The position numbers and the translations under genes were made by a program. The notes under the pieces are model-generated. The model was not told the origin of the DNA and did no database searches. It worked only from the letters and a program-made list of their open reading frames with translations. A DNA stretch of 64,000 bases from JAEKNW01 sp963677815 (lineage in GTDB: Bacteria > Cloacimonadota > Cloacimonadia > Cloacimonadales > JAFGVF01), in the NCBI GenBank assembly GCA_963677815.1, contig OY782499.1, positions 1,054,001 to 1,118,000 on the forward strand. Reading direction: 5' to 3'. Below, in pieces: positions 1 through 9,079 of the stretch (position 1 is the stretch's first letter; each line of letters opens with the position of its first letter).

Positions 1-3000
1 ATTCCTGATTTAGTCTTTGATTTGCCTAAATTTGCTCGTTCAAAAACAGTAAAAAGAATCTTTGGTGATAAGGCAGGTAGATTAAGTTTCTTTGGCTCTG
101 AACGTCTGACAATTTCTGCTACCAGTACCAAGAATGATAATATAGCTTTATCTGAAGGCTCTAATGCCTCTACTCTTACTCCTAAAATGGAACAGAAACT
201 TAATATGCAATTAAAGGGTACAATTGGTGAGAAAATCCATGTTGACCTCAAATATAATTCTGACCAAGAAGAGACCTTCTTTGATCCAAACAATATAAAT
301 ATTTCTTATAAGGGCTTTGATGATGAGATAGTTCAGACTATTGAAGCTGGTGATATATCCCTTGATTTATCAGGTTCTTCCCAGTATGTTGGCTCAATTT
401 CTTCTTCACAAGGACTCTTCGGTATTAGAACTGACTTGAAGATTGGTGCTCTAGAAATCACCGCTATTATGAGTCAGGAAGAAGGTAAGAAAAATAAAAT
501 GACTTTTGAGTCTAAGGCTCAAGCGGACTCTTCTGTAGTTAATGCTAGAGATTACTCAAGGAGAGACAGGTATTATATTATAAACCCTTATGAATTGTAT
601 ATGCTTTATCAAAATGGCGATACTATAGCAGGAACTTCAGCACCTATACCTCAAGGTTGGGTAAATAATGCTATTAAGTTAGATAATAATGGTTCTCTTC
701 TTCTTTTTGATGATCAGGTTTTACCAGCAGATGGATCGCTTCTTGTATATCTAGATGATATGAATGCAACTAATAATACTGCTACTATTCCTGGATTTGA
801 GTCTGTCCAAACTGGTTCTCCTTTTATTCCCCAGTTTGATCTTCTAGAAGAAGGTGTTGATTATTATTATGATTACGATTCAGGTATTATCACCTTAAAC
901 AAAACTATTAATCGAAACTATACACTTGGTGTAAGATATGTCCAAAGAAATGGCTTATCTGTTCCAAGAAATGACCAAACAAATGATGAGCAAGTGCAAG
1001 TAAAATACATCAGGGTTTCTAACCAAGAATATAATCCAACTATTAATCCCAATCAGCCTAATTTTGAAATGAGCGATGGTGATAACGATGGACTTCCTGA
1101 TAATAGATTCTATACTTGGCATTATCAAATGAGAAATGTCTATAGTCTTAATTCACGTAATATCAATAATGAAGACTTCTCTCTAAGAGTCTTTACTAAT
1201 GATACTGCTGATAATACTAATGATTATTATGTACCTGAAGAGATTGATAATGCAGGTTTCTCAACATTGAATGAATATCTTCGCTTAGATACTAATGGAG
1301 ATGGTAAGGTTGATGGCTCTGATTCTTCGGTTAATTTAACAAGTGGTCTTATCTTTTATCCTTGGCTAGAACCTTTCAAACCTCTTGGAGATACCCTTCT
1401 CTATCAGAAGGAAAATGAAAATATTTCTTCAACTGAATATAGGTACAAGATGATTGTTAAGGGTAAAATTGGAACAGATGAAATTGCCTTAGGTCAGACT
1501 AATATTCTACGTGGTTCTGTGAAGGTAAGAGTAAATGGAAGTCTTCAAAATGAAAACATAGATTACTTAGTTGATTATGATTTTGGAAGAATTACCTTCC
1601 TAACAGCTGCAGGTAAAGACCCAAATGCCAAAGTAGAAATTGATTATGAATTTAAATCTGGTTTCGGTTTGGATAAGCGTCAGCTTTTTGGTATTAGAGC
1701 AGACTATAAGGGCTTTGATAACTTCAATATCGGTGGTACAATAATCTATAGGTCAGAAACTGTGCAAGATAAAAGACCAAAGATAGGTGAAGAGAATATG
1801 GAGCTCTTCTTGGCTGATATTGATAGTTCTTTTGAAGTTAAACCTAGATTTATGACAGATATGGTGGACTGGTTACCTCTGATAGAAACTGACAGTGAAT
1901 CATCTTTCAAATTATCTGGTGAAGTGGCTTTCTCAGCACCTAACATTTATGGTAATCCAGATGGTAAAAGAAAAGAAGCTTATATCGATGATATGGAAGG
2001 GATTCTTGATCAATATCCACTAGGGATAACTAGAAAAACCTGGGTACCTGCCTCAAAACCAACAAACACCTTACTTTCAAAAGCAAGAACTTTCTGGTTT
2101 AATCCAGAAAATGTTGAAAGAAGAGATGTCTATGACCCTGCGACTATGGATGAAGAAGAAGAAAAAGAAGATATTAGCATCCTAGCTCTCAAGATAGTTA
2201 GACCTGAGTTAAATCAACCTGATACTAATAATCGCTCTTGGGGTGGTATTATGAAGTATGTAGGAAACCAAGTTGATTTCTCAGAAAAGAAATATATTGA
2301 AATCCTTGTGAAAGTTGATACAACCTACGGTAATGGACCAGCTAATGTTAACATGAGACTAGATTTGGGTGATATTAGTGAAGACCATTATACTAGAAAT
2401 GGGGGAGAGGGTTTCCTAAATACAGAAGATGGTATTGCTGATGGCATTATTGATGGTATCCTAGATGTAAGAACTGAAGACCTAGGACTTGATGGGATTA
2501 AGAATGGTCTGCCAGGAGATGACCCTTACGATAACTTCAGTGATAGTAAGAATAGTGATGGAGATTATTTACAGATCAATGGAACTGAAGATAATAATGT
2601 TTTGGATACTGAAGATTTAAACGGAAATGGTAACTTGGATGTTCTTAATAGATATTTAGAATATTCTCTACCTATTTCAGCTGATAATCATGAATTCCTT
2701 CAATCAGAATATCGTGGTTGGAAACTTTATCGTATTCCAATTAAAAATGAAAACAACTATAACTTAATAACTAATAATCCTGCAATTAATCCATCCTTGA
2801 ATAAAATATCCTATGCAAGACTTTGGTTTGAAGTAGATAAAACAGTTAGAATTAAAATTGCAGAACTTAGTATTGTTGGTAACAAATGGGAAGAAAGACC
2901 TATCTTGCAAGTTAATGAAATTGATTCTGTCTTTGTAGAATCATTAGTGTCAACTGACATCTTAGATGCTAATAATACAAGCATCTTAGCCGGGATTACT

Positions 3001-5994
3001 GATAATCAGAAAGATAATCACTATACTCCTCCTAAAGATACCTTTGAAAAAACTGATGGTATTGAGTCTTTTGAACAATCTTTGACCTTCTCTGTTACTA
3101 ACCTTCAAGAAAAGCAAATTGGTATGTTGAGAAAAAAATCAACTCAATCTACTAATTATCTTTTATATAATAAACTTAGATTTTGGGTTTATCCTGAACT
3201 TCCTCAGGGAAATATAAATGTTAATGACTCTCTTAATGTGATTATCAGGGTTGGTTCAGACTCTACTCGTTATTATGAGGTTAAAGAGAAAATTCAACCG
3301 ATTATCTATGAGACTGAGATGAGTAGAAATAAATGGATTGAAGTCGAAATAGACTTTAATGAATTAACTGAGCTTAAAAATATCGGCTTACTTACTAATA
3401 GCTCAGCAGACGAATTCTATATAAAAGGTAATAGATCATATAGAATGAAAGGTGATGTAACTTTATCTAACATAAAAGAAATTAATCTGGGTATAGAACC
3501 ATTAGCTGGGACTGTCTATTCTGGTAAAGTATATTTCAATGATATTAGAGTTGCTGACCCTTATGAAGATACAGGTTATAAAGCTAGAGTATCAATGAAT
3601 ACTTCTTTTGCTGATTTCTATACAACTTCTGTTGATTTAGTAAAATCGTCTGATAACTTTATTAACCAACCTTCTCGTAATGCTTCATCTGTAACTTCTA
3701 GTCAGGAAACTACGTCCTTAAACATTAAAAACAATCTTCGCTTGAATAAATTCTTTAATGATGATTGGAAGATAAATATGCCTCTTACTTTCAACTATTC
3801 AAACACTGAGAGTATTCCTCGTTATAAGCAAAATTCAGATATCTTAAGAGATAATTTAGATCCTATTGAAAAAGAAAGAGAAAAGAGCAATACTGAAAAA
3901 TATGATGCTTCATGGAATTATAGTAAATCTAAAACTAATAATCCATGGTTAGACTATACCTTAGCCTCCTTATCTCTTTCTGCTAATGCTTCGTTAACTG
4001 ACCAAGTTACCCCAACTTCAGCAGATACTACTTATACCTGGAAAGGTACTGTTTCTTACAATCTTAACTTAGGTAATCTACCCCGGGGATTTAATATCTG
4101 GAATGATGTGAAAATTAATTTCTTCCCATCTGCAATAGATAATACTTTTACTATGGATGCTAAAAATCCACAAAAATATGTTCTTACAAGAACCGATACT
4201 TTAGTCTATTGGAGAGATGATACCTCTTCTTCAAATATCAATAGCAAAATCGCTACTACTGCCAATACTGTAACCTTCCCAATCCTGACTGGTAAGAACA
4301 AGACTTATCTGAATACAACTTACAAGCTTACTACAACCCGTGATTTGAAATATGAAAAACGAGTTAATGATATCAATATTGGAGAAGAAACAAAGTATAA
4401 TCAAATCATGACTTATAGTTTTACTCCTTCACTCTTTACTGACTATTGGAATTTCTCCTCTAATGGAGAAGTTAGATTTAATGAAAAAAGAACCCAAAAA
4501 TCAAACGTTGCTGCTGTGATTGAAGAAGAAGGGATTCAATTTAAACATGATGGTGATGTTGATAGATCACTTAACTTCAATATGACTGTGAGAAATTCAG
4601 ATCTCTTGTCTCAACTTGCTACTTCCTTAGAAAGTAAAAGAGCTAGCAGGGAAAGTAATACTTCTTCTGATAATCCAAGTGATTCAGAAGATGGAAAAGA
4701 TGTCTCAAATAATGAAGATAGACCAAGTTCTGATAAGCCTGAGCTTGATGAATCTAAACCTGTAGATAAAGAAGAAGAAACTAAGGTGAAAGCACAGGAA
4801 AAAGAAGTTGACTCAAATGAAATGACTGTGCGTGATAAGAAAAGATTAAGAGACTTGCAAAATGAAGAAAGCAAAATTATGCAAGCTATAAATGGTAAAT
4901 TAGAAGCTGATGAAAGAAAAAGATTTGAATCTGAAATTGAAAGAATTAGAAAAGAGATAGCTGACCTTACTAAACAAGACTATATACCTAAAGGTAAAAT
5001 GAAAGATAAAGATGAAAACTATGCTTCAAGCTCTGACAAGCCTGGTGAAGGTATGAGTGATGAGCAAGCTGATGAACCTTTCAGATTTGGTCTGACTGAA
5101 ATAGTGAGTTTTTTAAGTAAAATAGATAACTTTGACCTTTCTTACTCCAACGATTATTCTATGAATTATGATAATCTTGAAGAAAGACCTTCCTACAACT
5201 TCCAGTTATCTATTCCTTACTCCTTAGATAATGAATTCTTAAATGTTAAAGAAAATAATAATACTATTGATATCTCATCAGGTTTAACTCTGAATAGATT
5301 TGATACTCAATTTGGTTATTCCTTAACTGATAGAAAAAGATGGTCAAATACTACTACTCAAACCATTACAACAGTCTTTCCAGATGTCTCTGTGAATATC
5401 AATGATATCCAGAGATATATTAAGTTGCAAGACTTCTTAACCTCTTCTTCTGTTGGAACTAACTTCTCCTATCAGGTGAAAGAAGAAGGTGAAATCGGTT
5501 TTACTGAACCTAATTCTCAAACGATTACCACTGCTTTCTCACCTCTAATCTCTTGGAGAGGTAACTGGATTAATAATGTCCAAACTAGTATTTCTTATAA
5601 CTGGTCTCAAACTGAAACCACAACAGATAAAGTCTCTTTCGATTATATTACAAATGCTAATAATCAAGGGCTTACTGGTAATATTAATTGGGCATTTAGA
5701 GCTGTTGATGGCTTTAAATTACCTTTCATCTCTAAATCTATTGTTATTAAGAATGACATGACTCTTAAAACAGACTTTAGCTGGGATAAAAGTTATTCTA
5801 CTGAAAAAGGTAATGGTAAAGAAATAGTCACTAAAAATTTGGTTAACTACTCTATTGTACCTGGTGCTGCTTACAACTTCCATAGAAATATTAAGGGTGG
5901 TACAGACTTTTCTTATAAATTAACTCAAGATAAGAAGAGTAATAGGGATATTGAAGTCACTTCCTTCGCTATCTGGATTGAGATTACTTTCTAA
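1..5994 (+). CDS. sprA: SprA-type T9SS outer-membrane translocon protein (5' end outside window)
   Basis: The frame is open from the first base to a TAA at 5994 (about 1997 codons), so the true start lies upstream. SprA is the very large beta-barrel that forms the outer-membrane exit channel of the type IX secretion system. The sequence is long, Tyr/Asn/Asp-rich and full of alternating beta-strand segments. It has the typical SprA landmarks: an early KMEQKLNMQLKGTIGEKI region, a GFGLDKRQLFGIRADY segment, a later YIDDMEG motif, and a C-terminus ending in an aromatic residue (IWIEITF). Around residues 1540-1690 (nt 4620-5080) there is a strongly charged Ser/Asp/Glu/Lys-rich insertion with a heptad-like stretch, unlike the barrel strands around it. 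It would export the sorting-domain proteins found elsewhere in this window. Assignment rests on overall pattern and length, not an alignment. Confidence 0.88.
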   Translation: MPDLVFDLPKFARSKTVKRIFGDKAGRLSFFGSERLTISATSTKNDNIALSEGSNASTLTPKMEQKLNMQLKGTIGEKIHVDLKYNSDQEETFFDPNNINISYKGFDDEIVQTIEAGDISLDLSGSSQYVGSISSSQGLFGIRTDLKIGALEITAIMSQEEGKKNKMTFESKAQADSSVVNARDYSRRDRYYIINPYELYMLYQNGDTIAGTSAPIPQGWVNNAIKLDNNGSLLLFDDQVLPADGSLLVYLDDMNATNNTATIPGFESVQTGSPFIPQFDLLEEGVDYYYDYDSGIITLNKTINRNYTLGVRYVQRNGLSVPRNDQTNDEQVQVKYIRVSNQEYNPTINPNQPNFEMSDGDNDGLPDNRFYTWHYQMRNVYSLNSRNINNEDFSLRVFTNDTADNTNDYYVPEEIDNAGFSTLNEYLRLDTNGDGKVDGSDSSVNLTSGLIFYPWLEPFKPLGDTLLYQKENENISSTEYRYKMIVKGKIGTDEIALGQTNILRGSVKVRVNGSLQNENIDYLVDYDFGRITFLTAAGKDPNAKVEIDYEFKSGFGLDKRQLFGIRADYKGFDNFNIGGTIIYRSETVQDKRPKIGEENMELFLADIDSSFEVKPRFMTDMVDWLPLIETDSESSFKLSGEVAFSAPNIYGNPDGKRKEAYIDDMEGILDQYPLGITRKTWVPASKPTNTLLSKARTFWFNPENVERRDVYDPATMDEEEEKEDISILALKIVRPELNQPDTNNRSWGGIMKYVGNQVDFSEKKYIEILVKVDTTYGNGPANVNMRLDLGDISEDHYTRNGGEGFLNTEDGIADGIIDGILDVRTEDLGLDGIKNGLPGDDPYDNFSDSKNSDGDYLQINGTEDNNVLDTEDLNGNGNLDVLNRYLEYSLPISADNHEFLQSEYRGWKLYRIPIKNENNYNLITNNPAINPSLNKISYARLWFEVDKTVRIKIAELSIVGNKWEERPILQVNEIDSVFVESLVSTDILDANNTSILAGITDNQKDNHYTPPKDTFEKTDGIESFEQSLTFSVTNLQEKQIGMLRKKSTQSTNYLLYNKLRFWVYPELPQGNINVNDSLNVIIRVGSDSTRYYEVKEKIQPIIYETEMSRNKWIEVEIDFNELTELKNIGLLTNSSADEFYIKGNRSYRMKGDVTLSNIKEINLGIEPLAGTVYSGKVYFNDIRVADPYEDTGYKARVSMNTSFADFYTTSVDLVKSSDNFINQPSRNASSVTSSQETTSLNIKNNLRLNKFFNDDWKINMPLTFNYSNTESIPRYKQNSDILRDNLDPIEKEREKSNTEKYDASWNYSKSKTNNPWLDYTLASLSLSANASLTDQVTPTSADTTYTWKGTVSYNLNLGNLPRGFNIWNDVKINFFPSAIDNTFTMDAKNPQKYVLTRTDTLVYWRDDTSSSNINSKIATTANTVTFPILTGKNKTYLNTTYKLTTTRDLKYEKRVNDINIGEETKYNQIMTYSFTPSLFTDYWNFSSNGEVRFNEKRTQKSNVAAVIEEEGIQFKHDGDVDRSLNFNMTVRNSDLLSQLATSLESKRASRESNTSSDNPSDSEDGKDVSNNEDRPSSDKPELDESKPVDKEEETKVKAQEKEVDSNEMTVRDKKRLRDLQNEESKIMQAINGKLEADERKRFESEIERIRKEIADLTKQDYIPKGKMKDKDENYASSSDKPGEGMSDEQADEPFRFGLTEIVSFLSKIDNFDLSYSNDYSMNYDNLEERPSYNFQLSIPYSLDNEFLNVKENNNTIDISSGLTLNRFDTQFGYSLTDRKRWSNTTTQTITTVFPDVSVNINDIQRYIKLQDFLTSSSVGTNFSYQVKEEGEIGFTEPNSQTITTAFSPLISWRGNWINNVQTSISYNWSQTETTTDKVSFDYITNANNQGLTGNINWAFRAVDGFKLPFISKSIVIKNDMTLKTDFSWDKSYSTEKGNGKEIVTKNLVNYSIVPGAAYNFHRNIKGGTDFSYKLTQDKKSNRDIEVTSFAIWIEITF

Positions 5995-6104
5995 AATCAA
6001 TACTATAAAGTTGAAGAAAACAAAATTTACTGTTTCAAACTCCTAATCAAAATTACTTCTGTAGCTACTATATTACACTGTTAATAGACTTTTTAAAAAA
6101 GGGG

Positions 6105-6133
6105 TTGACACCAAATCTTATGCTTGAAATAAA
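6105..6133 (+). promoter_or_regulatory. Probable sigma-70-like promoter for rocD
   Basis: TTGACA at 6105-6110 is followed by a 17-nt spacer and AATAAA at 6128-6133. The rocD ATG with a strong AGGAGG-type ribosome site follows at 6171. The -35 is perfect and the -10 is weak. It lies in the gap after the sprA stop. Confidence 0.5.
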
Positions 6134-6170
6134 TGGCTCAAGAATATAAAATAAAATATAGGAGGAGATA

Positions 6171-7412
6171 ATGTCTGAAAATTTAAAATATGGATCTATT
6201 AGTTCCGCTGAAGCGATGGAGTTAGAAAACAAATATGGTGCTCATAACTACCATCCACTACCAATAGTAATTGCCAAAGGTCAAGGTGCTAAAGTATGGG
6301 ATCCAGAAGGAAATGAATACTTTGATTTCCTATCAGCTTATTCTGCTGTTAACCAAGGACACTGTCATCCAAAAATTATCGATGCTCTTATTGAACAGGC
6401 TAAAACATTGACTCTTACTTCAAGAGCTTTTTACTCAAATAACTTAGGTGATTATGAAAAATTCATCACTGAATTCTTCGGTTTTGATATGGTATTACCT
6501 ATGAACTCAGGTGCAGAAGCTGTTGAAACTGCTATTAAATTAGCTCGTAAATGGGGTTATGAAAAGAAAGGTATTGAAAATGGAAAAGCTGTTATCGTTT
6601 TTGCTGATGGAAACTTCCACGGTAGAACTGTAACAATTATTTCTGCTTCAGTAGATCCAGATTGTAGAGAAGGTTTTGGTCCTTTCACACCTGGTATCCA
6701 CAAAATACCTTATAACGATGCTCAAGCTTTAGATGATTATTTAACTGCTGAAGGTAAAAATGTAGCAGCTTTCATCGTTGAACCTATTCAAGGTGAAGCT
6801 GGTGTTTTCGTGCCTGAAGATGGTTACTTAAAAAGCTGTTATGATATCTGTAAAAAACATAATGTCCTTTTTGTTGCTGATGAAGTTCAAACTGGTGTTG
6901 CTCGTACTGGTCGCCTTTTAGCTTGTGACTACGAAAATGTACGTCCTGATGTACTTATTCTTGGAAAAGCTATTTCTGGTGGTGTTTACCCTGTATCAGC
7001 TGTCTTAGCTGATAAAGAAATTATGTTAGTAATCAAGCCAGGTCAACATGGTTCTACTTATGGTGGAAATCCACTTGCTTGTGCTGTTGCTAAAACTGCT
7101 CTTGAAGTTGTTAAAGAAGAAAACTTAACTGAAAAAGCTTTCGAATTAGGTAAAATCTTCCGTCAAGAATTAGAAAACTTCAATCATCCAATGATTAAAT
7201 TAGTGAGAGGAAGAGGTCTTCTTAATGCTATCGTTGTTGAACCTAAAGATGGTAAAGAAGCATGGGATGTATGTGTATTATTAAAAGAAGCTGGTTTATT
7301 ATGTAAGCCAACTCATAGACACATCATCAGATTTGCTCCACCTCTTGTTATCACTGAAGAAGAACTTAGACAAGCTCTTGAAATTATTAAAGGTGTTTTT
7401 AACGCTTTATAA
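6171..7412 (+). CDS. rocD: Ornithine--oxo-acid aminotransferase
   Basis: A 413-aa class III PLP-dependent aminotransferase. It transfers the delta-amino group of ornithine to 2-oxoglutarate, giving glutamate semialdehyde and glutamate. Visible motifs are NSGAEAVETAIKLARKWGY (PLP phosphate region), FHGRT near residue 149, EPIQGEAG near 204, ADEVQTG with D237, and the Schiff-base lysine in LGKAISGG (K266). Length and the N-terminal YGAHNYHPLP block match RocD/OAT rather than acetylornithine or GABA transaminases. An AGGAGG ribosome site lies just upstream of the ATG. It stands alone with its own promoter-like sequence and faces the GcvT-family gene across a shared hairpin terminator. Its presence suits arginine/ornithine fermentation. 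Confidence 0.93.
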   Translation: MSENLKYGSISSAEAMELENKYGAHNYHPLPIVIAKGQGAKVWDPEGNEYFDFLSAYSAVNQGHCHPKIIDALIEQAKTLTLTSRAFYSNNLGDYEKFITEFFGFDMVLPMNSGAEAVETAIKLARKWGYEKKGIENGKAVIVFADGNFHGRTVTIISASVDPDCREGFGPFTPGIHKIPYNDAQALDDYLTAEGKNVAAFIVEPIQGEAGVFVPEDGYLKSCYDICKKHNVLFVADEVQTGVARTGRLLACDYENVRPDVLILGKAISGGVYPVSAVLADKEIMLVIKPGQHGSTYGGNPLACAVAKTALEVVKEENLTEKAFELGKIFRQELENFNHPMIKLVRGRGLLNAIVVEPKDGKEAWDVCVLLKEAGLLCKPTHRHIIRFAPPLVITEEELRQALEIIKGVFNAL

Positions 7413-7435
7413 TAAGTATTATAATTTGAAAAATA

Positions 7436-7462
7436 AAAGGTCCTTGAAAACAAGGACCTTTC
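7436..7462. terminator. Bidirectional rho-independent terminator between rocD and the GcvT-family gene
   Basis: AAGGTCCTTG and CAAGGACCTT form a perfect 10-bp stem with an AAAA loop (7437-7460), flanked by A-rich and T-rich runs on both sides. It sits between two convergent genes and can serve both. Confidence 0.85.
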
Positions 7463-7482
7463 TTATTATATCTATAATTTAT

Positions 7483-8871
7483 TTATAAATTCTCAATTTT
7501 CTTAAGTGGTCTAGGAGCAGTTCCAGGAGTAACCCCATCAGCTGAAATATAACCTAAAACAGCTTTACCTTTAGGGTTACCTTCTTTATCAGTTTTGAAA
7601 AACTCTACTGGGATTCTAACTGCTTTTCCATCTTTTTCTAAGATATCATTACCTTCAGCATCAACTTCAAAAGGATTAATATCTAGCCAGCATAAACCAA
7701 TAGCTGCCACACCATCTTGCCCATTAACAGATCCTCTTTTGGAACCGATAAATTCACGTTTTTCTTGGCTAACATTTGGTGAATTTATACTTGAAGTACA
7801 GATACCAACTTTTTTACCATTCAAGTAAACATCTCTATCAACAACAATACCTTCGGAGATAACTAATACCATTTTGCGAGTGCAACCATCATTGATAACT
7901 TTCATAATTGCATCTTTGCCAACGAAATCTTTAGTTAAATCGAAAGCAGCATTGAAGAGAGGAGCATTAACAGGAGACCATTCAGGTTTGTATTCTTGCC
8001 CCATGAGAGGAAGTCCTACGTTACCTGCTGAAAGTCTATTTTCATCTCTTCCACCTAAGCCAACTAATAATCCGCCTAAGTCAACAGCTTTTTCTATAAT
8101 GCGTTTGTATTGTTCAACAGCCACATTAGCAGGAACATATAATTCCCAACCCCATCTGTTAGTATAACCTGTTCTAGAAATATAATAATGATTACCTTCA
8201 TAATCAAATTCATTGAAAGTGAAGAATCCCATATTCTTAGCTGGGTTATTTCTATTTCTGAGAACTTCTTGACCATATAATTCTTTTATAAGTTTATAAG
8301 CGTAAGGACCTTGCACGTCAATTTTTGCTAAATCAGCAGAAATATCTTCAACCACAACATCTTCGTCAGCTTGCTTATATTTAAGGATTCTATCTGCATC
8401 AGAGATGACTTCCACTTCTTGTCCATGGTCCATACCTTTACCTGTTAAATCATGTCCAGCATTAATAACTAAGATGAATTCTTCCTCAGTAACTCTCATT
8501 ATGATAAGGTCATCTTGAACACCACCATTTTCATTTAAGAGCAGGGTGTATTTACATTGGCCAATCTTCATTGAAGCAACATTTGCAGGAAGAGTTCTGT
8601 CTAACAAAGCTACAGAATCTTTACCTGAGAATCTAATTTGAGCCATGTGATCAATATTATAAACTGCAACTTTTTCTACAGCTTTAGCTTCTTCAATAAC
8701 TGAAGTTAAGTAATTAACAGCCATATCATACTGGCCAAAATTACTTTTCTTCATTGATGTCATTTCTCTATTTAATTTTTTAGCAAGAAAGGGCATGTAC
8801 CATTGTTCTTCAACTTCGCTAAGAATAGTTTTACGAGGTTGAGCAGGGAAATCAAAACCAATTTTACTCAT
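7483..8871 (-). CDS. GcvT-family aminomethyltransferase (long form)
   Basis: About 462 aa, related to the T-protein of the glycine cleavage system, which uses tetrahydrofolate to accept the methylene group from aminomethyl-lipoyl-H. Family features include the ALLDRTLPANVASMKIGQ block, CKYTLLLNENGGVQDD (the NxxGGxxDD folate region), an RTGYTNRWGWELYVP segment matching the RTGYTGExGxE motif, and a GLGGRDENRLSAGNVGLPLMGQ region. It is longer than ordinary GcvT (about 365 aa), with extra sequence at the N-terminus and near the C-terminus. It may therefore be a GcvT-like enzyme acting on another methyl or methylene donor. No gcvH, gcvP or lpd is adjacent. I chose the ATG at 8871 because AGAGG lies 8 nt upstream; an in-frame ATG two codons earlier would place that site too close. 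Confidence 0.85.
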   Translation of the reverse strand: MSKIGFDFPAQPRKTILSEVEEQWYMPFLAKKLNREMTSMKKSNFGQYDMAVNYLTSVIEEAKAVEKVAVYNIDHMAQIRFSGKDSVALLDRTLPANVASMKIGQCKYTLLLNENGGVQDDLIIMRVTEEEFILVINAGHDLTGKGMDHGQEVEVISDADRILKYKQADEDVVVEDISADLAKIDVQGPYAYKLIKELYGQEVLRNRNNPAKNMGFFTFNEFDYEGNHYYISRTGYTNRWGWELYVPANVAVEQYKRIIEKAVDLGGLLVGLGGRDENRLSAGNVGLPLMGQEYKPEWSPVNAPLFNAAFDLTKDFVGKDAIMKVINDGCTRKMVLVISEGIVVDRDVYLNGKKVGICTSSINSPNVSQEKREFIGSKRGSVNGQDGVAAIGLCWLDINPFEVDAEGNDILEKDGKAVRIPVEFFKTDKEGNPKGKAVLGYISADGVTPGTAPRPLKKIENL

Positions 8872-9010
8872 TTGCATATCCTCTAATATTATTTTTAGTT
8901 ATTAGATTTTATATTATGATTTTTGTAAAGAAAAATTTGAAGGGCTAGTTGAAAAATTGGGGTTAGAGGAATAATCTATCCACGGATAGCACTAATTACA
9001 CCAAGAAGAA

Positions 9011-9034
9011 AGCCTCAAGATAAATCTTGAGGCT
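9011..9034 (-). terminator. Hairpin downstream of the aroK/M29 fusion gene
   Basis: AGCCTCAAGA and TCTTGAGGCT form a perfect 10-bp stem with a TAAA loop, 46 nt after the stop codon of the minus-strand gene. On the minus strand it is followed by a short U-rich stretch, so it is probably the terminator. Confidence 0.7.
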
Positions 9035-9079
9035 CTTCAATTCTTTGTTAATTAATTTTTTATTCTTGCAAAGCAAGTC

